This document shows positions 7,986 through 17,121 of a DNA stretch of 64,000 bases, piece by piece. The DNA comes from Thermomonas sp. HDW16 (lineage in GTDB: Bacteria > Pseudomonadota > Gammaproteobacteria > Xanthomonadales > Xanthomonadaceae): the NCBI RefSeq assembly GCF_011302915.1, contig NZ_CP049872.1, forward strand, positions 2,731,590-2,795,589. The letters are read 5' to 3'. The notes under the pieces were generated by a model. That model was given only the letters and a program-made list of their open reading frames with translations. It made no database searches and was not told the origin of the DNA. How positions within the stretch are numbered: the first letter of the stretch is position 1; each line of letters opens with the position of its first letter. A program made the position numbers and the translations under genes.

Positions 7986-9011
7986 ATGAACGCACGACAC
8001 CCGATGAGGCTTGCCACGCTTGTGCTGTTGGCCGCGCTGTGCAGCGCCAGCCTCGCCCACGCCGCCGACAAGACCCTGCTCAACGTGTCCTACGACCCGA
8101 CGCGCGAGCTGTATGACGACGTCAATCGCACCTTCGCCGCGCAATGGAAACAACAGACCGGCGAAACCCTGACCATCCGCGCCTCGCATGGCGGTTCCGG
8201 CAAGCAGGCGCGCTCGGTGATCGACGGCCTGGAAGCCGACGTGGTGACGTTGGCGCTATCCGCCGACATCGACGCCATCGCCGACAAGGGCAAGCTGCTG
8301 CCAGCCAACTGGCAATCGCGGCTGCCTCACAACAGCGCGCCCTACACCTCGACGATCGTCTTCCTCGTCCGCAAGGGCAACCCGAAAGGCATCAAGGATT
8401 GGGGCGACCTGGCGAAACCCGGCGTCGGCGTGATCACCCCGAACCCGAAGACCTCCGGCGGCGCGCGCTGGAATTACCTGGCCGCGTGGGCCTGGGCCTC
8501 GAAGGAATACCGCGACGGCGGCAAGGTCGTCGACTTCCTCAGCCGCCTGTTCAAGAACGTGCCGGTGCTGGATACCGGCGCGCGCGGCGCGACGACGACC
8601 TTCGTCGAACGCGGCATCGGCGACGTGCTGCTGGCGTGGGAGAACGAAGCGCTGCTGACCTTGAACGATGCCGACACCCGCGCGAAGTTCGAGATCGTGG
8701 TGCCTTCGATCAGCATCAAGGCCGAACCGCCGGTGGCGTGGGTGGACAAGAACGTGGCCCGCCACGGCACCCGCAAGCAGGCCGAGGCCTACCTGCGCTT
8801 CCTGTATTCGCCGCAGGGGCAAACCCTGGCCGCACGGCATTTCTACCGCCCTGCGGAACCCGACAAAGTCACCGACAAGGCCGCATTGGCGCGCTTCCCG
8901 GCGGTCAACCAGGTCACCATCGATGGCGCGTTCGGCGGCTGGAAGAAGGCGCAGGCCGAACACTTCGCCGACGGCGGTTTCTTCGACCGCATCTACAAGC
9001 CGGGCAACTGA
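7986..9011 (+). CDS. sbp: sulfate ABC transporter, periplasmic binding protein
   Basis: This 341-residue protein captures sulfate (perhaps also thiosulfate) in the periplasm and delivers it to the CysTWA importer. The signal peptide runs to LAHA-A (about residue 26). The mature part starts [19 protein letters not shown] and contains [16 protein letters not shown] and [15 protein letters not shown], the ligand-binding loops of the Sbp/CysP family. The ATG at 7986 follows AGGGAA. It is the first gene of a four-gene operon with the permeases and ATPase. Sbp and CysP are too alike to separate by eye. The 5' region (7814-7985) shows no structure that I could name. Confidence 0.92.
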   Translation: MNARHPMRLATLVLLAALCSASLAHAADKTLLNVSYDPTRELYDDVNRTFAAQWKQQTGETLTIRASHGGSGKQARSVIDGLEADVVTLALSADIDAIADKGKLLPANWQSRLPHNSAPYTSTIVFLVRKGNPKGIKDWGDLAKPGVGVITPNPKTSGGARWNYLAAWAWASKEYRDGGKVVDFLSRLFKNVPVLDTGARGATTTFVERGIGDVLLAWENEALLTLNDADTRAKFEIVVPSISIKAEPPVAWVDKNVARHGTRKQAEAYLRFLYSPQGQTLAARHFYRPAEPDKVTDKAALARFPAVNQVTIDGAFGGWKKAQAEHFADGGFFDRIYKPGN

Positions 9012-9020
9012 GCCACGCCG

Positions 9021-9860
9021 ATGCGGAGCGCACGCGCACATCGCCGGCCGTTGCCCGGCTTCGGCATCAGCCTCGGCCTGGGCATGGCCTGGTTGGGCGT
9101 GGTGGTGCTATTGCCGTTGGCCGCGCTCAGCGTGCGCGCAGCCGGCCTGGGTGCCGAAGGCTGGTTGCGCGCGATCGGCGATCCGCGCGTGCAGGCGGCG
9201 CTGAAGCTGAGCTTCGGCGCCGCGCTGGTGGCGGCCTTGTTGGCATCGGTGGCCGGCGCCTTGGTGGCCTGGGTGGTGGTGCGCTATCGCTTCCCCGGCC
9301 GCCGCCTGCTGGATGCGCTGGTCGACCTCCCCTTCGCGCTACCGACGGCAGTGGCCGGCATCGCGTTGACCGCGATCTACGCGCCGAACGGTTTGGTAGG
9401 CAAGCTGTTCGCCGAATACGGCATCAAGATCGCCTACGCGACGCCAGGCATCGTCATCGCCCTGGTCTTCATCGGCCTGCCGTTCGCGGTGCGCACCCTG
9501 CAGCCGGTGCTGGAAACGCTGGGCCGCGAGCAGGAGGAAGCCGCGGCCTCGCTGGGCGCATCGCGGCTGACCACCTTGCGGCGGGTGATCGTGCCGGAAT
9601 TGCTGCCGGCGGCGCTGACCGGTTTCTCGCTGGCGTTCGCGCGCGGACTGGGCGAATACGGCTCGGTGATCTTCATCGCCGGCAACCTGCCGTTCAAGAC
9701 CGAGATCGCACCGCTGCTGATCACCATCCGGCTCGAGGAATACGACTACGACGGCGCAGTGGCGATCGCCGCACTGCTGCTCATCGCATCCTTCCTCTGC
9801 CTGCTGGCGATCAATGCGATCCCGGCCCTGTTCTCGCACGGGAAGCGTGCCGATGTTTGA
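9021..9860 (+). CDS. cysT: sulfate ABC transporter permease CysT
   Basis: This inner-membrane permease of 279 residues has six hydrophobic segments and the cytoplasmic EAA loop (EQEEAAASLGASRLTTLRRV) that docks with the CysA ATPase. It begins 9 bases after the binding-protein gene and overlaps cysW by 8 bases. The text FPGRRLLDALVDLPFALPTAVAGI is characteristic of CysT/CysU. With CysW it should form the heterodimeric channel for sulfate import feeding assimilatory sulfate reduction. The reduction genes are not in the window. Confidence 0.93.
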   Translation: MRSARAHRRPLPGFGISLGLGMAWLGVVVLLPLAALSVRAAGLGAEGWLRAIGDPRVQAALKLSFGAALVAALLASVAGALVAWVVVRYRFPGRRLLDALVDLPFALPTAVAGIALTAIYAPNGLVGKLFAEYGIKIAYATPGIVIALVFIGLPFAVRTLQPVLETLGREQEEAAASLGASRLTTLRRVIVPELLPAALTGFSLAFARGLGEYGSVIFIAGNLPFKTEIAPLLITIRLEEYDYDGAVAIAALLLIASFLCLLAINAIPALFSHGKRADV

Positions 9861-10719
9861 CGCGAATGTCGCTGAGTCGCGCGACGTGCTGCACGAACCG
9901 GCGTGGGTGCGACGCACGCTGATCGCGCTCGCCGTGCTGGCGATGCTGGCGTTGGTGGTACTGCCATTGGCGATGGTGCTGGCTGCCGCATTCGCGAAAG
10001 GCCCCGGCGTGTGGCTTGCCGCGCTGCGCGAACCGGATGCCCTGTCCGCACTGAAACTCACCCTGTTCACCGCGGCGATCGTGGTTCCCGTCAACGCGGT
10101 GTTCGGCCTGTTCGCGGCCTGGGCGTTGGCGCGTTTCGAGTTCCGCGGCAAGCAGGTACTGCTGTCGCTGATCGACCTGCCGTTCGCGGTGTCGCCGGTG
10201 GTCGCCGGCCTGTGCCTGGTGCTGCTGTTCGGCTCGCAAGGCTGGTTCGCCGAACTGCTGCAGCGGTTCGACATCAAGATCCTGTTCGCGCGGCCGGGCA
10301 TCGTGCTGGCCACGCTGTTCATCACCTTCCCGTTCGTGGTGCGCGAACTGTTGCCGTTGATGCAGCAGCAGGGCGCGGACGAAGAACTGGCGGCGCGCTC
10401 GCTTGGCGCCGGCGCGTGGACGATGTTCCGCCGGGTCACCCTGCCCAACATCAAATGGGGCCTGCTGTACGGCGTGTTGTTGTGCAGCGCGCGCGCGATG
10501 GGCGAGTTCGGCGCGGTGTCGGTGGTGTCCGGCCATATCCGCGGGCTGACCAATACGCTGCCGCTGCATATCGAGATCCTCTACAACGAATTCGACAGCA
10601 CCGCGGCGTTTGCGGTGGCATCGCTGCTCGCCGGCCTCGCACTGGTCACGCTGATCCTGAAATTCTGGCTCGAAGCCCGCCATGGCGACGCCCTGGCGCA
10701 ATCCCACAAACGGCACTGA
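9853..10719 (+). CDS. cysW: sulfate ABC transporter permease CysW
   Basis: The 288-residue partner of CysT. It has six membrane segments and an EAA loop (DEELAARSLGAGAWTMFRRV). I chose the ATG at 9853 (MFDANVAESRDVLHEPAWVRR), which overlaps cysT by 8 bases as expected in this operon. An open frame continues upstream to 9814, but that part reads through the end of cysT. RGKQVLLSLIDLPFAVSPVVAG is diagnostic of CysW. CysA follows 3 bases after the stop. Confidence 0.93.
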   Translation: MFDANVAESRDVLHEPAWVRRTLIALAVLAMLALVVLPLAMVLAAAFAKGPGVWLAALREPDALSALKLTLFTAAIVVPVNAVFGLFAAWALARFEFRGKQVLLSLIDLPFAVSPVVAGLCLVLLFGSQGWFAELLQRFDIKILFARPGIVLATLFITFPFVVRELLPLMQQQGADEELAARSLGAGAWTMFRRVTLPNIKWGLLYGVLLCSARAMGEFGAVSVVSGHIRGLTNTLPLHIEILYNEFDSTAAFAVASLLAGLALVTLILKFWLEARHGDALAQSHKRH

Positions 10720-10722
10720 TCG

Positions 10723-11760
10723 ATGGAACTGCAACTTCGCAATCTCGGCAAGCGTTACCCCGGTGTCGCCGCGCTGGACGATGTCGATCTCGATATCGCT
10801 TCCGGCGAATTGGTCGCCCTGCTCGGGCCGTCCGGCTCCGGGAAAACCACCTTGCTGCGGGTGATCGCCGGGCTGCTGCATGCCGACCACGGCACGGTGC
10901 AGTTCGGCGACATCGATGCGACGCAACTCAGCCTGCGCGAACGCAATGTCGGCTTCGTGTTCCAGCATTACGCGCTGTTCCGGCACATGAGCGTGGCCGA
11001 GAACATCGCCTTCGGCCTGCGCAGCCGGCCGCGACGCACGCGCCCGGACAAGGCAACGATTGCCAGGCGCGTGCAGGAACTGCTGCAGCTGATCCAGCTG
11101 CCGGAACTCGGCGGACGCTATCCGGAACAACTCTCCGGCGGGCAGAAACAACGCGTCGCTCTGGCGCGTGCGCTGGCCATCGAGCCTTCCGTGCTGTTGC
11201 TTGACGAACCGTTCGGCGCGCTGGACGCGAAGGTGCGCGTGGAACTGCGCCGCTGGCTGCGCAAGCTGCACGAGACGACCGGGCAGACCACGTTGTTCGT
11301 CACCCACGACCAGGAGGAAGCGCTGGAACTGGCCGATCGAGTGGTGGTGATGCGCGAAGGCCGGGTCGAGCAGATCGGCACGCCGTCGCAGATCTATCGC
11401 GAGCCGGCATCGCCCTATGTGTTCGAGTTCATCGGCCGCGCCAATGTGCTGGCCGGCGAGGTGCGCGAAGGCCGATTCCATGCACGCAACCTGCAGCTCG
11501 ATGCCGACGATGTGGCCGAAGGCAATGCGCGCCTGTACGTGCGCCCGCACGATCTCGTCCTCGCCGACGGCGACGCTGGCATTCCCGCACAAGTGAAAAC
11601 GCTGCACCGCCTCGCAGACCGCATCACCCTCGAACTCGCACTGGTCGGACAGGAGCGCGCGCTCGAACTCGACCTGGTCGATCGCGCGGATATTCGCGTG
11701 CCCGCCATCGGCGACGAGGTGCGCGTGCAGGCCTTGCGCTATCGGGTGTTCCCCGTCTGA
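10723..11760 (+). CDS. cysA: sulfate ABC transporter ATPase CysA
   Basis: A 345-residue ATPase that powers sulfate import. It has Walker [12 protein letters not shown] (near 38-48), Q-loop [12 protein letters not shown], signature [15 protein letters not shown], Walker [12 protein letters not shown] and the switch His in [15 protein letters not shown]. After about 240 a TOBE-like regulatory domain follows ([14 protein letters not shown]). It is the last gene of the sbp-cysT-cysW-cysA operon, and its stop is 4 bases from the convergent SPOR gene. The length is normal for CysA. Confidence 0.94.
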   Translation: MELQLRNLGKRYPGVAALDDVDLDIASGELVALLGPSGSGKTTLLRVIAGLLHADHGTVQFGDIDATQLSLRERNVGFVFQHYALFRHMSVAENIAFGLRSRPRRTRPDKATIARRVQELLQLIQLPELGGRYPEQLSGGQKQRVALARALAIEPSVLLLDEPFGALDAKVRVELRRWLRKLHETTGQTTLFVTHDQEEALELADRVVVMREGRVEQIGTPSQIYREPASPYVFEFIGRANVLAGEVREGRFHARNLQLDADDVAEGNARLYVRPHDLVLADGDAGIPAQVKTLHRLADRITLELALVGQERALELDLVDRADIRVPAIGDEVRVQALRYRVFPV

Positions 11761-11763
11761 AAC

Positions 11764-12468
11764 TCAGCGCAAGCTCGCGCAGTCGATCGATTTCGATGGC
11801 GCGATGGCGGCCAGCGCCCTGCGGTTCGCGTTCGTCGGCAGGCGTGCTTCCAGCCACGCCTGTGCCGCGTTGTCGCCGATGGCTTCGGCTTGCGCGGGAA
11901 TGCCCTTGGCCTTGAGCTCGGCTTCGCGTCGCCGCGCGGATTCCTCGCTGCCATAGCGCCCCAGCGCGATGCTGTTGGCGGCGTCGCCCTGGTTCATCAC
12001 GTACCAGTCGCTGATGCCGGCGGCCTTGATCTTCTCGCCCATCGCATTGGCTTCCGCGCGCGAGGCGAAGGCCGGGATATGCACCTTCCAGCCGCGCGAG
12101 GCACGCGCTGCCGTGTCCCGCGACACGGCCGAAACCCCATCCGAAGACAGCGCAGCGCGCGCCGCATCACGCGTCGCGGCATCGGCGAACGGGCCAAAGC
12201 GCAGGCATTGCTCGACAGCAATCGGGGGGGCGATGGCTTCTTCGGTCGTTTCGCTGGCCAAAGTGCTCGGCACTGGCGTTGGCGTCGTTGCAGTCGCCGT
12301 GATGGATGGCGCTGTCACGGCGTTTTCGGCGGCCAATCGCAGGCTCGGCACACCCGCCGGCATCGGCGCGGCGGCAGGCGTGGTTGCGGCATTGCCGCCA
12401 CTGAGCCACCACGCGGCGATGCCGAGGTTGAGGACCAGCAGGAACACGATGGCGGCGCGCAGGATCAT
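11764..12468 (-). CDS. SPOR-domain membrane protein
   Basis: A 234-residue bitopic protein. One N-terminal membrane helix (AAIVFLLVLNLGIAAWWLSG) is followed by a Thr/Pro-rich linker (about 30-80) and a C-terminal SPOR-like region (about 85-215). In that region the repeated pattern LRFGPFADAATRDAARAALSS and VHIPAFASRAEANAMGEKIK is seen. SPOR domains bind denuded peptidoglycan strands, often at the septum, so a cell-envelope or division role is likely. It lies 9 bases downstream of coaX in the same direction, as part of the plsY-birA-coaX-SPOR series. Confidence 0.78.
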   Translation of the reverse strand: MILRAAIVFLLVLNLGIAAWWLSGGNAATTPAAAPMPAGVPSLRLAAENAVTAPSITATATTPTPVPSTLASETTEEAIAPPIAVEQCLRFGPFADAATRDAARAALSSDGVSAVSRDTAARASRGWKVHIPAFASRAEANAMGEKIKAAGISDWYVMNQGDAANSIALGRYGSEESARRREAELKAKGIPAQAEAIGDNAAQAWLEARLPTNANRRALAAIAPSKSIDCASLR

Positions 12469-12477
12469 GCGGTCAGT

Positions 12478-13197
12478 TTATGCGAAGGCATGCGCCTGCC
12501 AACGGGCCAAGCCGCGCAGCACCGCATCCGGCGCGAACCGATGCGCCGGCAGGCGCTCGCGCAGCGCATCCGCACCGCCGCCGTGCAGCCATAAGGTGGG
12601 CGCAGCACCGAGTAGTTGTCGCGATTGCTCGATGCTGCGTTCGACAAGCGCGAGCGCCGCGCCTTCGCAACCCGAGGCCAATGCGTGGTCGGTGTCGGTG
12701 GCGAACTCCGTGTAGACACCACCTGTTTCCGGCAACACTGCGGCACGCGCATGCAGCGCTTCGCGCATCAGCATCGGCGACGGCGCGATGCGGCCGCCGC
12801 GATGCAGGCCATCGCCATCGAGCAGATCGATGGTCAGCGCGGTACCGATGCCGACCAGCAGCACGTCACCGGCCTCCAGCGCCGACAGCAAGGCAAGGAA
12901 GCGATCGACGCCGAGGTGTTGCGGATTTTCATAGGCGATGCGCAGGCCGGCGAAGCGTGGCTGCGTGCGTACCAGATGCATTCTTCCGAATCGCTCGCAC
13001 AACGCATCGAGCAGGGCCACGCGGCGGTCATCCGAAGCCACGCTGGCGATACAGGCGGCATCACCGTGCGGCAAGCCATCCAGCCATGCGCCGCCATCGC
13101 CGTGCGCCAGCGCGCGCGTTTCGTCCGGAGCGCCATCGCCACGCAACCCGGCGAACTTCAGCCGCGTGTTGCCGAGATCGAACAACCACATGCTCAT
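12478..13197 (-). CDS. coaX: type III pantothenate kinase
   Basis: Phosphorylates pantothenate in the first step of coenzyme A synthesis. The 239-residue protein has the ASKHA fold motifs: the phosphate loop FDLGNTRLKFAG near the start, GVDRFLALLSA, and GIGTALTIDLLDGDG followed by HRGGRIAPSP. Length is normal for CoaX. It lies 10 bases after birA in the same direction, an arrangement common in gammaproteobacteria and betaproteobacteria. A monovalent-cation-dependent enzyme is expected from family knowledge. No CoaA-type kinase was seen in the window. Confidence 0.9.
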   Translation of the reverse strand: MSMWLFDLGNTRLKFAGLRGDGAPDETRALAHGDGGAWLDGLPHGDAACIASVASDDRRVALLDALCERFGRMHLVRTQPRFAGLRIAYENPQHLGVDRFLALLSALEAGDVLLVGIGTALTIDLLDGDGLHRGGRIAPSPMLMREALHARAAVLPETGGVYTEFATDTDHALASGCEGAALALVERSIEQSRQLLGAAPTLWLHGGGADALRERLPAHRFAPDAVLRGLARWQAHAFA

Positions 13198-13207
13198 GAC
13201 AGACGGC

Positions 13208-14200
13208 TCATGCGCGCACGCTCACGTCACCGGCATGCACGGAGCATTCGCGACCGTCGCCATCGCGCACGCGCAATGCGCCGTCGGCGGCGATGCCGAG
13301 CGCGGTCGCCGGCCATGCGCCATCGCCTTCGTGTACCTGCAGCGTGCGACCGGACAAGGCATCCAGCGCCGCATAGCGCGGCAGGAATGGCGCCAGCCCT
13401 TCGGCATCGAACGCTTGCAGCGCCGGCAGCAGGTGCGACAACAGCATCGCGACGACGGCATTGCGCGATGGCGCTTGCGGCGACGTTATCGATACCAGGT
13501 CGATCCACGGCTGGTCGATCTGCTTCGCGGCATCCGCCGGCATTCGCACGTTGAGACCAAGCCCGATCACCGCACGCGCGGCACCGGCCGCTTCGCCGCC
13601 ACCTTCGACCAGCAGGCCGCCAAGCTTGCGCAGGACCTTGCCCTCGGCGACGACCAAATCGTTCGGCCATTTCAGGCCAACGCCGGAGTAACCCAATTCA
13701 CGCAGCGCTTCACTGGCGGCGATGCCGGCGACGAGGCTGAGCCCTCCCAACCGCGCCAGCCCGCCTTCAAACCGTCGTGCCAGCGACAAGTACACATGCG
13801 CAGCCAGCGGCGATGTCCATGCGCGCCCGCGCCGCCCGCGACCGCCGGTCTGGCGCTCGGCCAACAGCACCGCGCAACCATGCGAAGGCGTGTCGCGCCG
13901 CAGCAGTTCGCTATTGGTCGAGTCCAGCGACCAGGCGACATCCAATGCGGTCAGTTGTGTGCGCGCCGGTTTCGATATCGCGGCGCGGATCGCATCGGCC
14001 TCCAGCAGGTCGAGCGGCTGTTCGAGTTGATAGCCACGCCCCGGCGATGCGGCGATGGCGATGCCGGCCGTGCGCAGCACATCGATGCGCTTCCACACCG
14101 CCGCACGGGTCAGGCCGGCTTCGCGCGCGAGCACATCGCCGCTGACCGGGCCTGCGGCCAGGCGTTGCAGCAGGGCGCGCTCGACCGACGCTTCGCTCAT
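13208..14200 (-). CDS. birA: biotin-protein ligase / biotin operon repressor
   Basis: This 330-residue bifunctional BirA attaches biotin to acetyl-CoA carboxylase and can repress biotin genes. An N-terminal winged helix (about 5-60, LAREAGLTRAAVWKRIDVL) is followed by the ligase domain with the biotinyl-adenylate loop TGGRGRRGRAW, the KWPNDL motif and LGGLLVE. A C-terminal SH3-like cap ends the protein. I start at 14200 (MSEASVERALLQRLA) because it overlaps the plsY stop by 4 bases (ATGA); the open frame upstream belongs to plsY. The DNA-binding domain is intact, so a regulator role is likely. Confidence 0.92.
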   Translation of the reverse strand: MSEASVERALLQRLAAGPVSGDVLAREAGLTRAAVWKRIDVLRTAGIAIAASPGRGYQLEQPLDLLEADAIRAAISKPARTQLTALDVAWSLDSTNSELLRRDTPSHGCAVLLAERQTGGRGRRGRAWTSPLAAHVYLSLARRFEGGLARLGGLSLVAGIAASEALRELGYSGVGLKWPNDLVVAEGKVLRKLGGLLVEGGGEAAGAARAVIGLGLNVRMPADAAKQIDQPWIDLVSITSPQAPSRNAVVAMLLSHLLPALQAFDAEGLAPFLPRYAALDALSGRTLQVHEGDGAWPATALGIAADGALRVRDGDGRECSVHAGDVSVRA

Positions 14201-14847
14201 CGACCCTGCCCGCGATACAGCTTGTGCAACAGGCGCGCGCGTTCGAAGCGCGATTCGTTGCCGTTCCACAAGCGCTGCAGGTTGCTGCGATGGGTGAAGG
14301 CGAGATACAGCGCGATGCCGATCGCGAACCACATGCGTGGCGCTTCCGCATCACTCCACCATGCCAGCAACGGCAGGCAGGCACCGGCAGCCACCGTGGC
14401 CAGACCGACGTAGCCGGTGCTGGTCAGCACCAGCAGCCAGGCCAGCAGCAGCACCGGGATCGACCATGGCCACAGCACCAGCAGGCCGCCGACCGCGGTC
14501 GCCGCGCCCTTGCCGCCGCGGAAGCCGTGCCATAGCGGCCAGACATGACCGAGCACCGCCGCCGTCGCCGCCAGGTAGCCATGCGCGGTGACGCTCAACG
14601 CTTGGCCGACGGGCGCGTAACGCAGTGCGATCCATGTCGCCAACACGCCCTTGCCGATATCGAACAGGGCCACGCCCAGCGCGAATTTCCAGCCCAGCGT
14701 GCGGAACGCGTTGGTGCCACCCGCGTTGCCGCTGCCGTGCTGGCGGATGTCGACGCCGCGTAGGCGCCCCAGCACCAGGCTGCCCGAGACGGAGCCGAGC
14801 AGATACGCGAACAGCAGCAGCGATGCGGTCAGGAGATGCGGCGACAT
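14197..14847 (-). CDS. plsY: glycerol-3-phosphate acyltransferase PlsY
   Basis: This membrane enzyme of 216 residues transfers an acyl group from acyl-phosphate to glycerol 3-phosphate, the first step of phospholipid synthesis. Conserved PlsY motifs are GSGNAGGTNAFRTLG, GHVWPLWHGFRGGKGAAT and HRSNLQRL, spread over five to seven hydrophobic segments. Start ATG 14847 (MSPHLLTASLL) was chosen as the first residue of the family N-terminus. A DAK2-DegV protein that could supply acyl-phosphate is encoded 7 bases upstream, and birA follows with a 4-base overlap. PlsX is not in the window. Confidence 0.93.
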   Translation of the reverse strand: MSPHLLTASLLLFAYLLGSVSGSLVLGRLRGVDIRQHGSGNAGGTNAFRTLGWKFALGVALFDIGKGVLATWIALRYAPVGQALSVTAHGYLAATAAVLGHVWPLWHGFRGGKGAATAVGGLLVLWPWSIPVLLLAWLLVLTSTGYVGLATVAAGACLPLLAWWSDAEAPRMWFAIGIALYLAFTHRSNLQRLWNGNESRFERARLLHKLYRGQGR

Positions 14848-14854
14848 GGCCGCA

Positions 14855-16669
14855 TCATAACGGCGCGGGTTGCAGTCCCACGACCAACGTGCCGGGCCCT
14901 GCATGTGCGCCGACCGCCGGGCCGACTTCGATCAGATGCGCTTCGGCGATGGGCAAGCGTTCGCGCAAGGCGGCCAACAAGCGTTCGCCATCGGCCAACG
15001 CATCGCTATGGCCCACGATCAGCCGCCAGCCCTGCGCCCGTGGCGTGCGCTTGGCGATGTAGCGGGCGAAGGCTTCCGGCGCCTGCTTGCGCGCGAACAA
15101 CCCGCCGGCGATGGACAGCTTGCCGTCGGGCTTGATCGCGGCGATCGGCAGCAGGCCGCTGTAACGCACCATCGGTTCCGCCCAGCGCGGGATGCGGCCA
15201 CCGCGCACCGCATGCGAGATGTCGCGCGCCAGCGCCCAGGTGCGAGTCAACGGTTTCAGGCGCACGAGCTCGGCTTCGATGGCATCGGCGTCCGCGCCGG
15301 CATCGGCCATCTCGCCCGCGCGCCATGCCAGCAAGGCCTCGCCGGCACAGGCATGACCGGTATCGAACACCCGCACCGGCTTGCTGAATCCGCGCGCGGC
15401 GGTTTCGCCGGCCTGAAGGGTGCCGGATAGCGGCCGCGACAGGCCCACGTACACCGCACCGGGCTGGTAGGCCAGCACATGCTCGAACAGGCGGCGGAAA
15501 TCGCCGGTTGGCGGCTGGCTGGTTTGCGGCAATTTCTCGCTGATTGCCATGCGCCGGTAGAACTCGCCAGCGGTCAGGCCAAGGCGATCCAGGTAATCGC
15601 GCCCGTCGAGGCTGACGCGTACCGGCACGATGTGGATGCCGTATCGCTCCGCGATTTCGGCAGGCAGGTCGCCCGCGCTGTCGGCGACCACAGCGACCTT
15701 GCCCGGCGATTCCGCGCTGCGCTGCTGCAGCACCATGTCGTCGGCCTTCATCGCCTCGACATTGCCGAACGTCGCGCAGGCATCGAACAGGGTTTGCGGC
15801 GTGCCGACATGGCCGTGCACGCGCACCCGGGTGGCCCCGCCAGCAACCACCAGCGAGTCGATGTCGAGCGCCGCCAGCGCGGCCTGCATCGCCGCACGAT
15901 CGATACCCTCGCCCAGCACCAGGCATTCGGTGCAATAGCGTCGCGCGGGATCCACGTCTTCGTGCACATGCGCCGGCATTTCGCCGGCATCGTTCGCCGC
16001 CGGCATCGCCCCGCGCATGCGCAATGCACGCGGGCCGCCTTCGACGTATTCGGCGATGCCTTCCAGCCAATCGACGAAGCCGCGGGCGCCGGCATCGACC
16101 ACGCCGGCTTTCTGCAGCACGGCCATCTGCTTCGGGGTGTCGGCCAGTGCGCTGCGGGCGCGTTGCAGCGCCGTCGCGAAACCGCCTTGCGGATCTGCCG
16201 AGTGCTGGCGGGCGGCCTCCTCCAATGCATCGGCGAAGGCCGCGATCACGCTGAGGATGGTGCCTTCCACCGGATGCGCCAGCGCCGAGCGCGCGCTGTC
16301 GGCACCGCGACGCACCGCGTCGGCCAGGGTTTGCGCATCGAGCGCGGGCGCGTTGCGGGCGTGTTCGGCCAGCCCGTACAGGAACTGCGCCATGATCGCG
16401 CCGGAATTGCCGCGCGCACCGTCGATGGCATCGTTGCCGATCCGCACCAGCAACTCGCCGATATGCCGGCTGCGACGGCTCAACGCACCCTGCAGCACAT
16501 GGCCCAGGGTCGAGGACAGGTTGCTGCCGGTATCGCCATCCGGCACCGGGAACACGTTGATGCGGTTGAGCTCGTCGCGCGCGGCAATCACCCGGCGGGT
16601 ACCGGCGATCAAGGCGCGTCGCAAGGCAGCAGCGGTGACGGCGGGTACTGGTTTGGCGGATTCGGGCAT
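14855..16669 (-). CDS. DAK2-DegV protein (FakA-FakB-like fusion)
   Basis: A 604-residue fusion. Residues 10-205 form a DAK2 kinase domain with the metal/nucleotide motif PVPDGDTGSN (41-50) and GARGNSGAI. Residues 245-320 match the middle domain of fatty-acid kinase FakA (YCTECLVLGEG, RVHGHVGTP). From about 324 a full DegV/FakB fatty-acid-binding fold follows (VAVVADSAGDLP, TSQPPTGDF, GLSRPLSGT). In firmicutes FakA phosphorylates fatty acids held by a separate FakB; here both appear in one chain. The product, acyl-phosphate, is the PlsY substrate, and plsY is the next gene after 7 bases. Start 16669 (MPESAKPVP) was preferred over 16699. Function is inferred from domains. Confidence 0.85.
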   Translation of the reverse strand: MPESAKPVPAVTAAALRRALIAGTRRVIAARDELNRINVFPVPDGDTGSNLSSTLGHVLQGALSRRSRHIGELLVRIGNDAIDGARGNSGAIMAQFLYGLAEHARNAPALDAQTLADAVRRGADSARSALAHPVEGTILSVIAAFADALEEAARQHSADPQGGFATALQRARSALADTPKQMAVLQKAGVVDAGARGFVDWLEGIAEYVEGGPRALRMRGAMPAANDAGEMPAHVHEDVDPARRYCTECLVLGEGIDRAAMQAALAALDIDSLVVAGGATRVRVHGHVGTPQTLFDACATFGNVEAMKADDMVLQQRSAESPGKVAVVADSAGDLPAEIAERYGIHIVPVRVSLDGRDYLDRLGLTAGEFYRRMAISEKLPQTSQPPTGDFRRLFEHVLAYQPGAVYVGLSRPLSGTLQAGETAARGFSKPVRVFDTGHACAGEALLAWRAGEMADAGADADAIEAELVRLKPLTRTWALARDISHAVRGGRIPRWAEPMVRYSGLLPIAAIKPDGKLSIAGGLFARKQAPEAFARYIAKRTPRAQGWRLIVGHSDALADGERLLAALRERLPIAEAHLIEVGPAVGAHAGPGTLVVGLQPAPL

Positions 16670-16808
16670 GCCCGGAGTCTGCGGCCGGCTGCATCGCAAC
16701 GCCTGCTGCGACGCAGCATTGCAACCTTTCGCACCCCCGCCGCATCCACGTTATAGTAGGAGGTGGAAGGGTGCCTCCCGTGCGCCTCCATCTATCCCGG
16801 TGAACCCC

Positions 16809-17102
16809 ATGCGCCTGAGTCCGATCCTGTTGAGCGTTGCCCTGCTTTGCGCCTCCAGCCAGGCACTGGCGGCGGAAGCACGCCAGATGGGCCCGGACGG
16901 CAGCGGCAGCTGCCCGGAAAGCACGGTGGCCAATAACGACACCGCGGACGAAGCCGACAATGATGCAGCCGCCACGCCAGCGCGTCGCAGCACCCAGAAA
17001 GCCGCCAAGCCCACGCCTGCGGTGCGTGGTGGTGGCAGCGGCGGTGGACAGCGTAGCAGCGCGCCGCGTTGGCACAGCTTCCTGCCGGGCATGTTCCGCT
17101 AA
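16809..17102 (+). CDS. small exported low-complexity protein
   Basis: A 97-residue protein with a clear signal peptide (MRLSPILLSVALLCASSQALA, cleavage after ALA). The short mature chain is polar: an Asp/Asn-rich stretch, then Arg/Lys, then a Gly/Ser patch (GGGSGGG), ending WHSFLPGMFR. Two Cys are not obvious as a pair. No domain is recognised. It has its own promoter space of about 140 bases, divergent from the DAK2-DegV gene, and mtfA begins 19 bases after it. Confidence 0.6.
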   Translation: MRLSPILLSVALLCASSQALAAEARQMGPDGSGSCPESTVANNDTADEADNDAAATPARRSTQKAAKPTPAVRGGGSGGGQRSSAPRWHSFLPGMFR

Positions 17103-17121
17103 GCAGGCGCGGCTCTAGAAA

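Noticed and set aside
9811..11607. A 598-codon open frame on the minus strand
   Set aside because: Antisense to cysW and cysA, which are clear. It is Gln/His/Arg-rich shadow sequence.
16670..16808. Promoter TATAGT near 16752 for the small exported gene
   Set aside because: A -10-like hexamer exists, but no -35 at correct spacing could be chosen, so no feature is given.
15006..17075. A 689-codon open frame on the minus strand
   Set aside because: It is a shifted frame of the DAK2-DegV gene and upstream DNA; it is Arg-rich without any motif, while the other frame gives a full recognisable protein.
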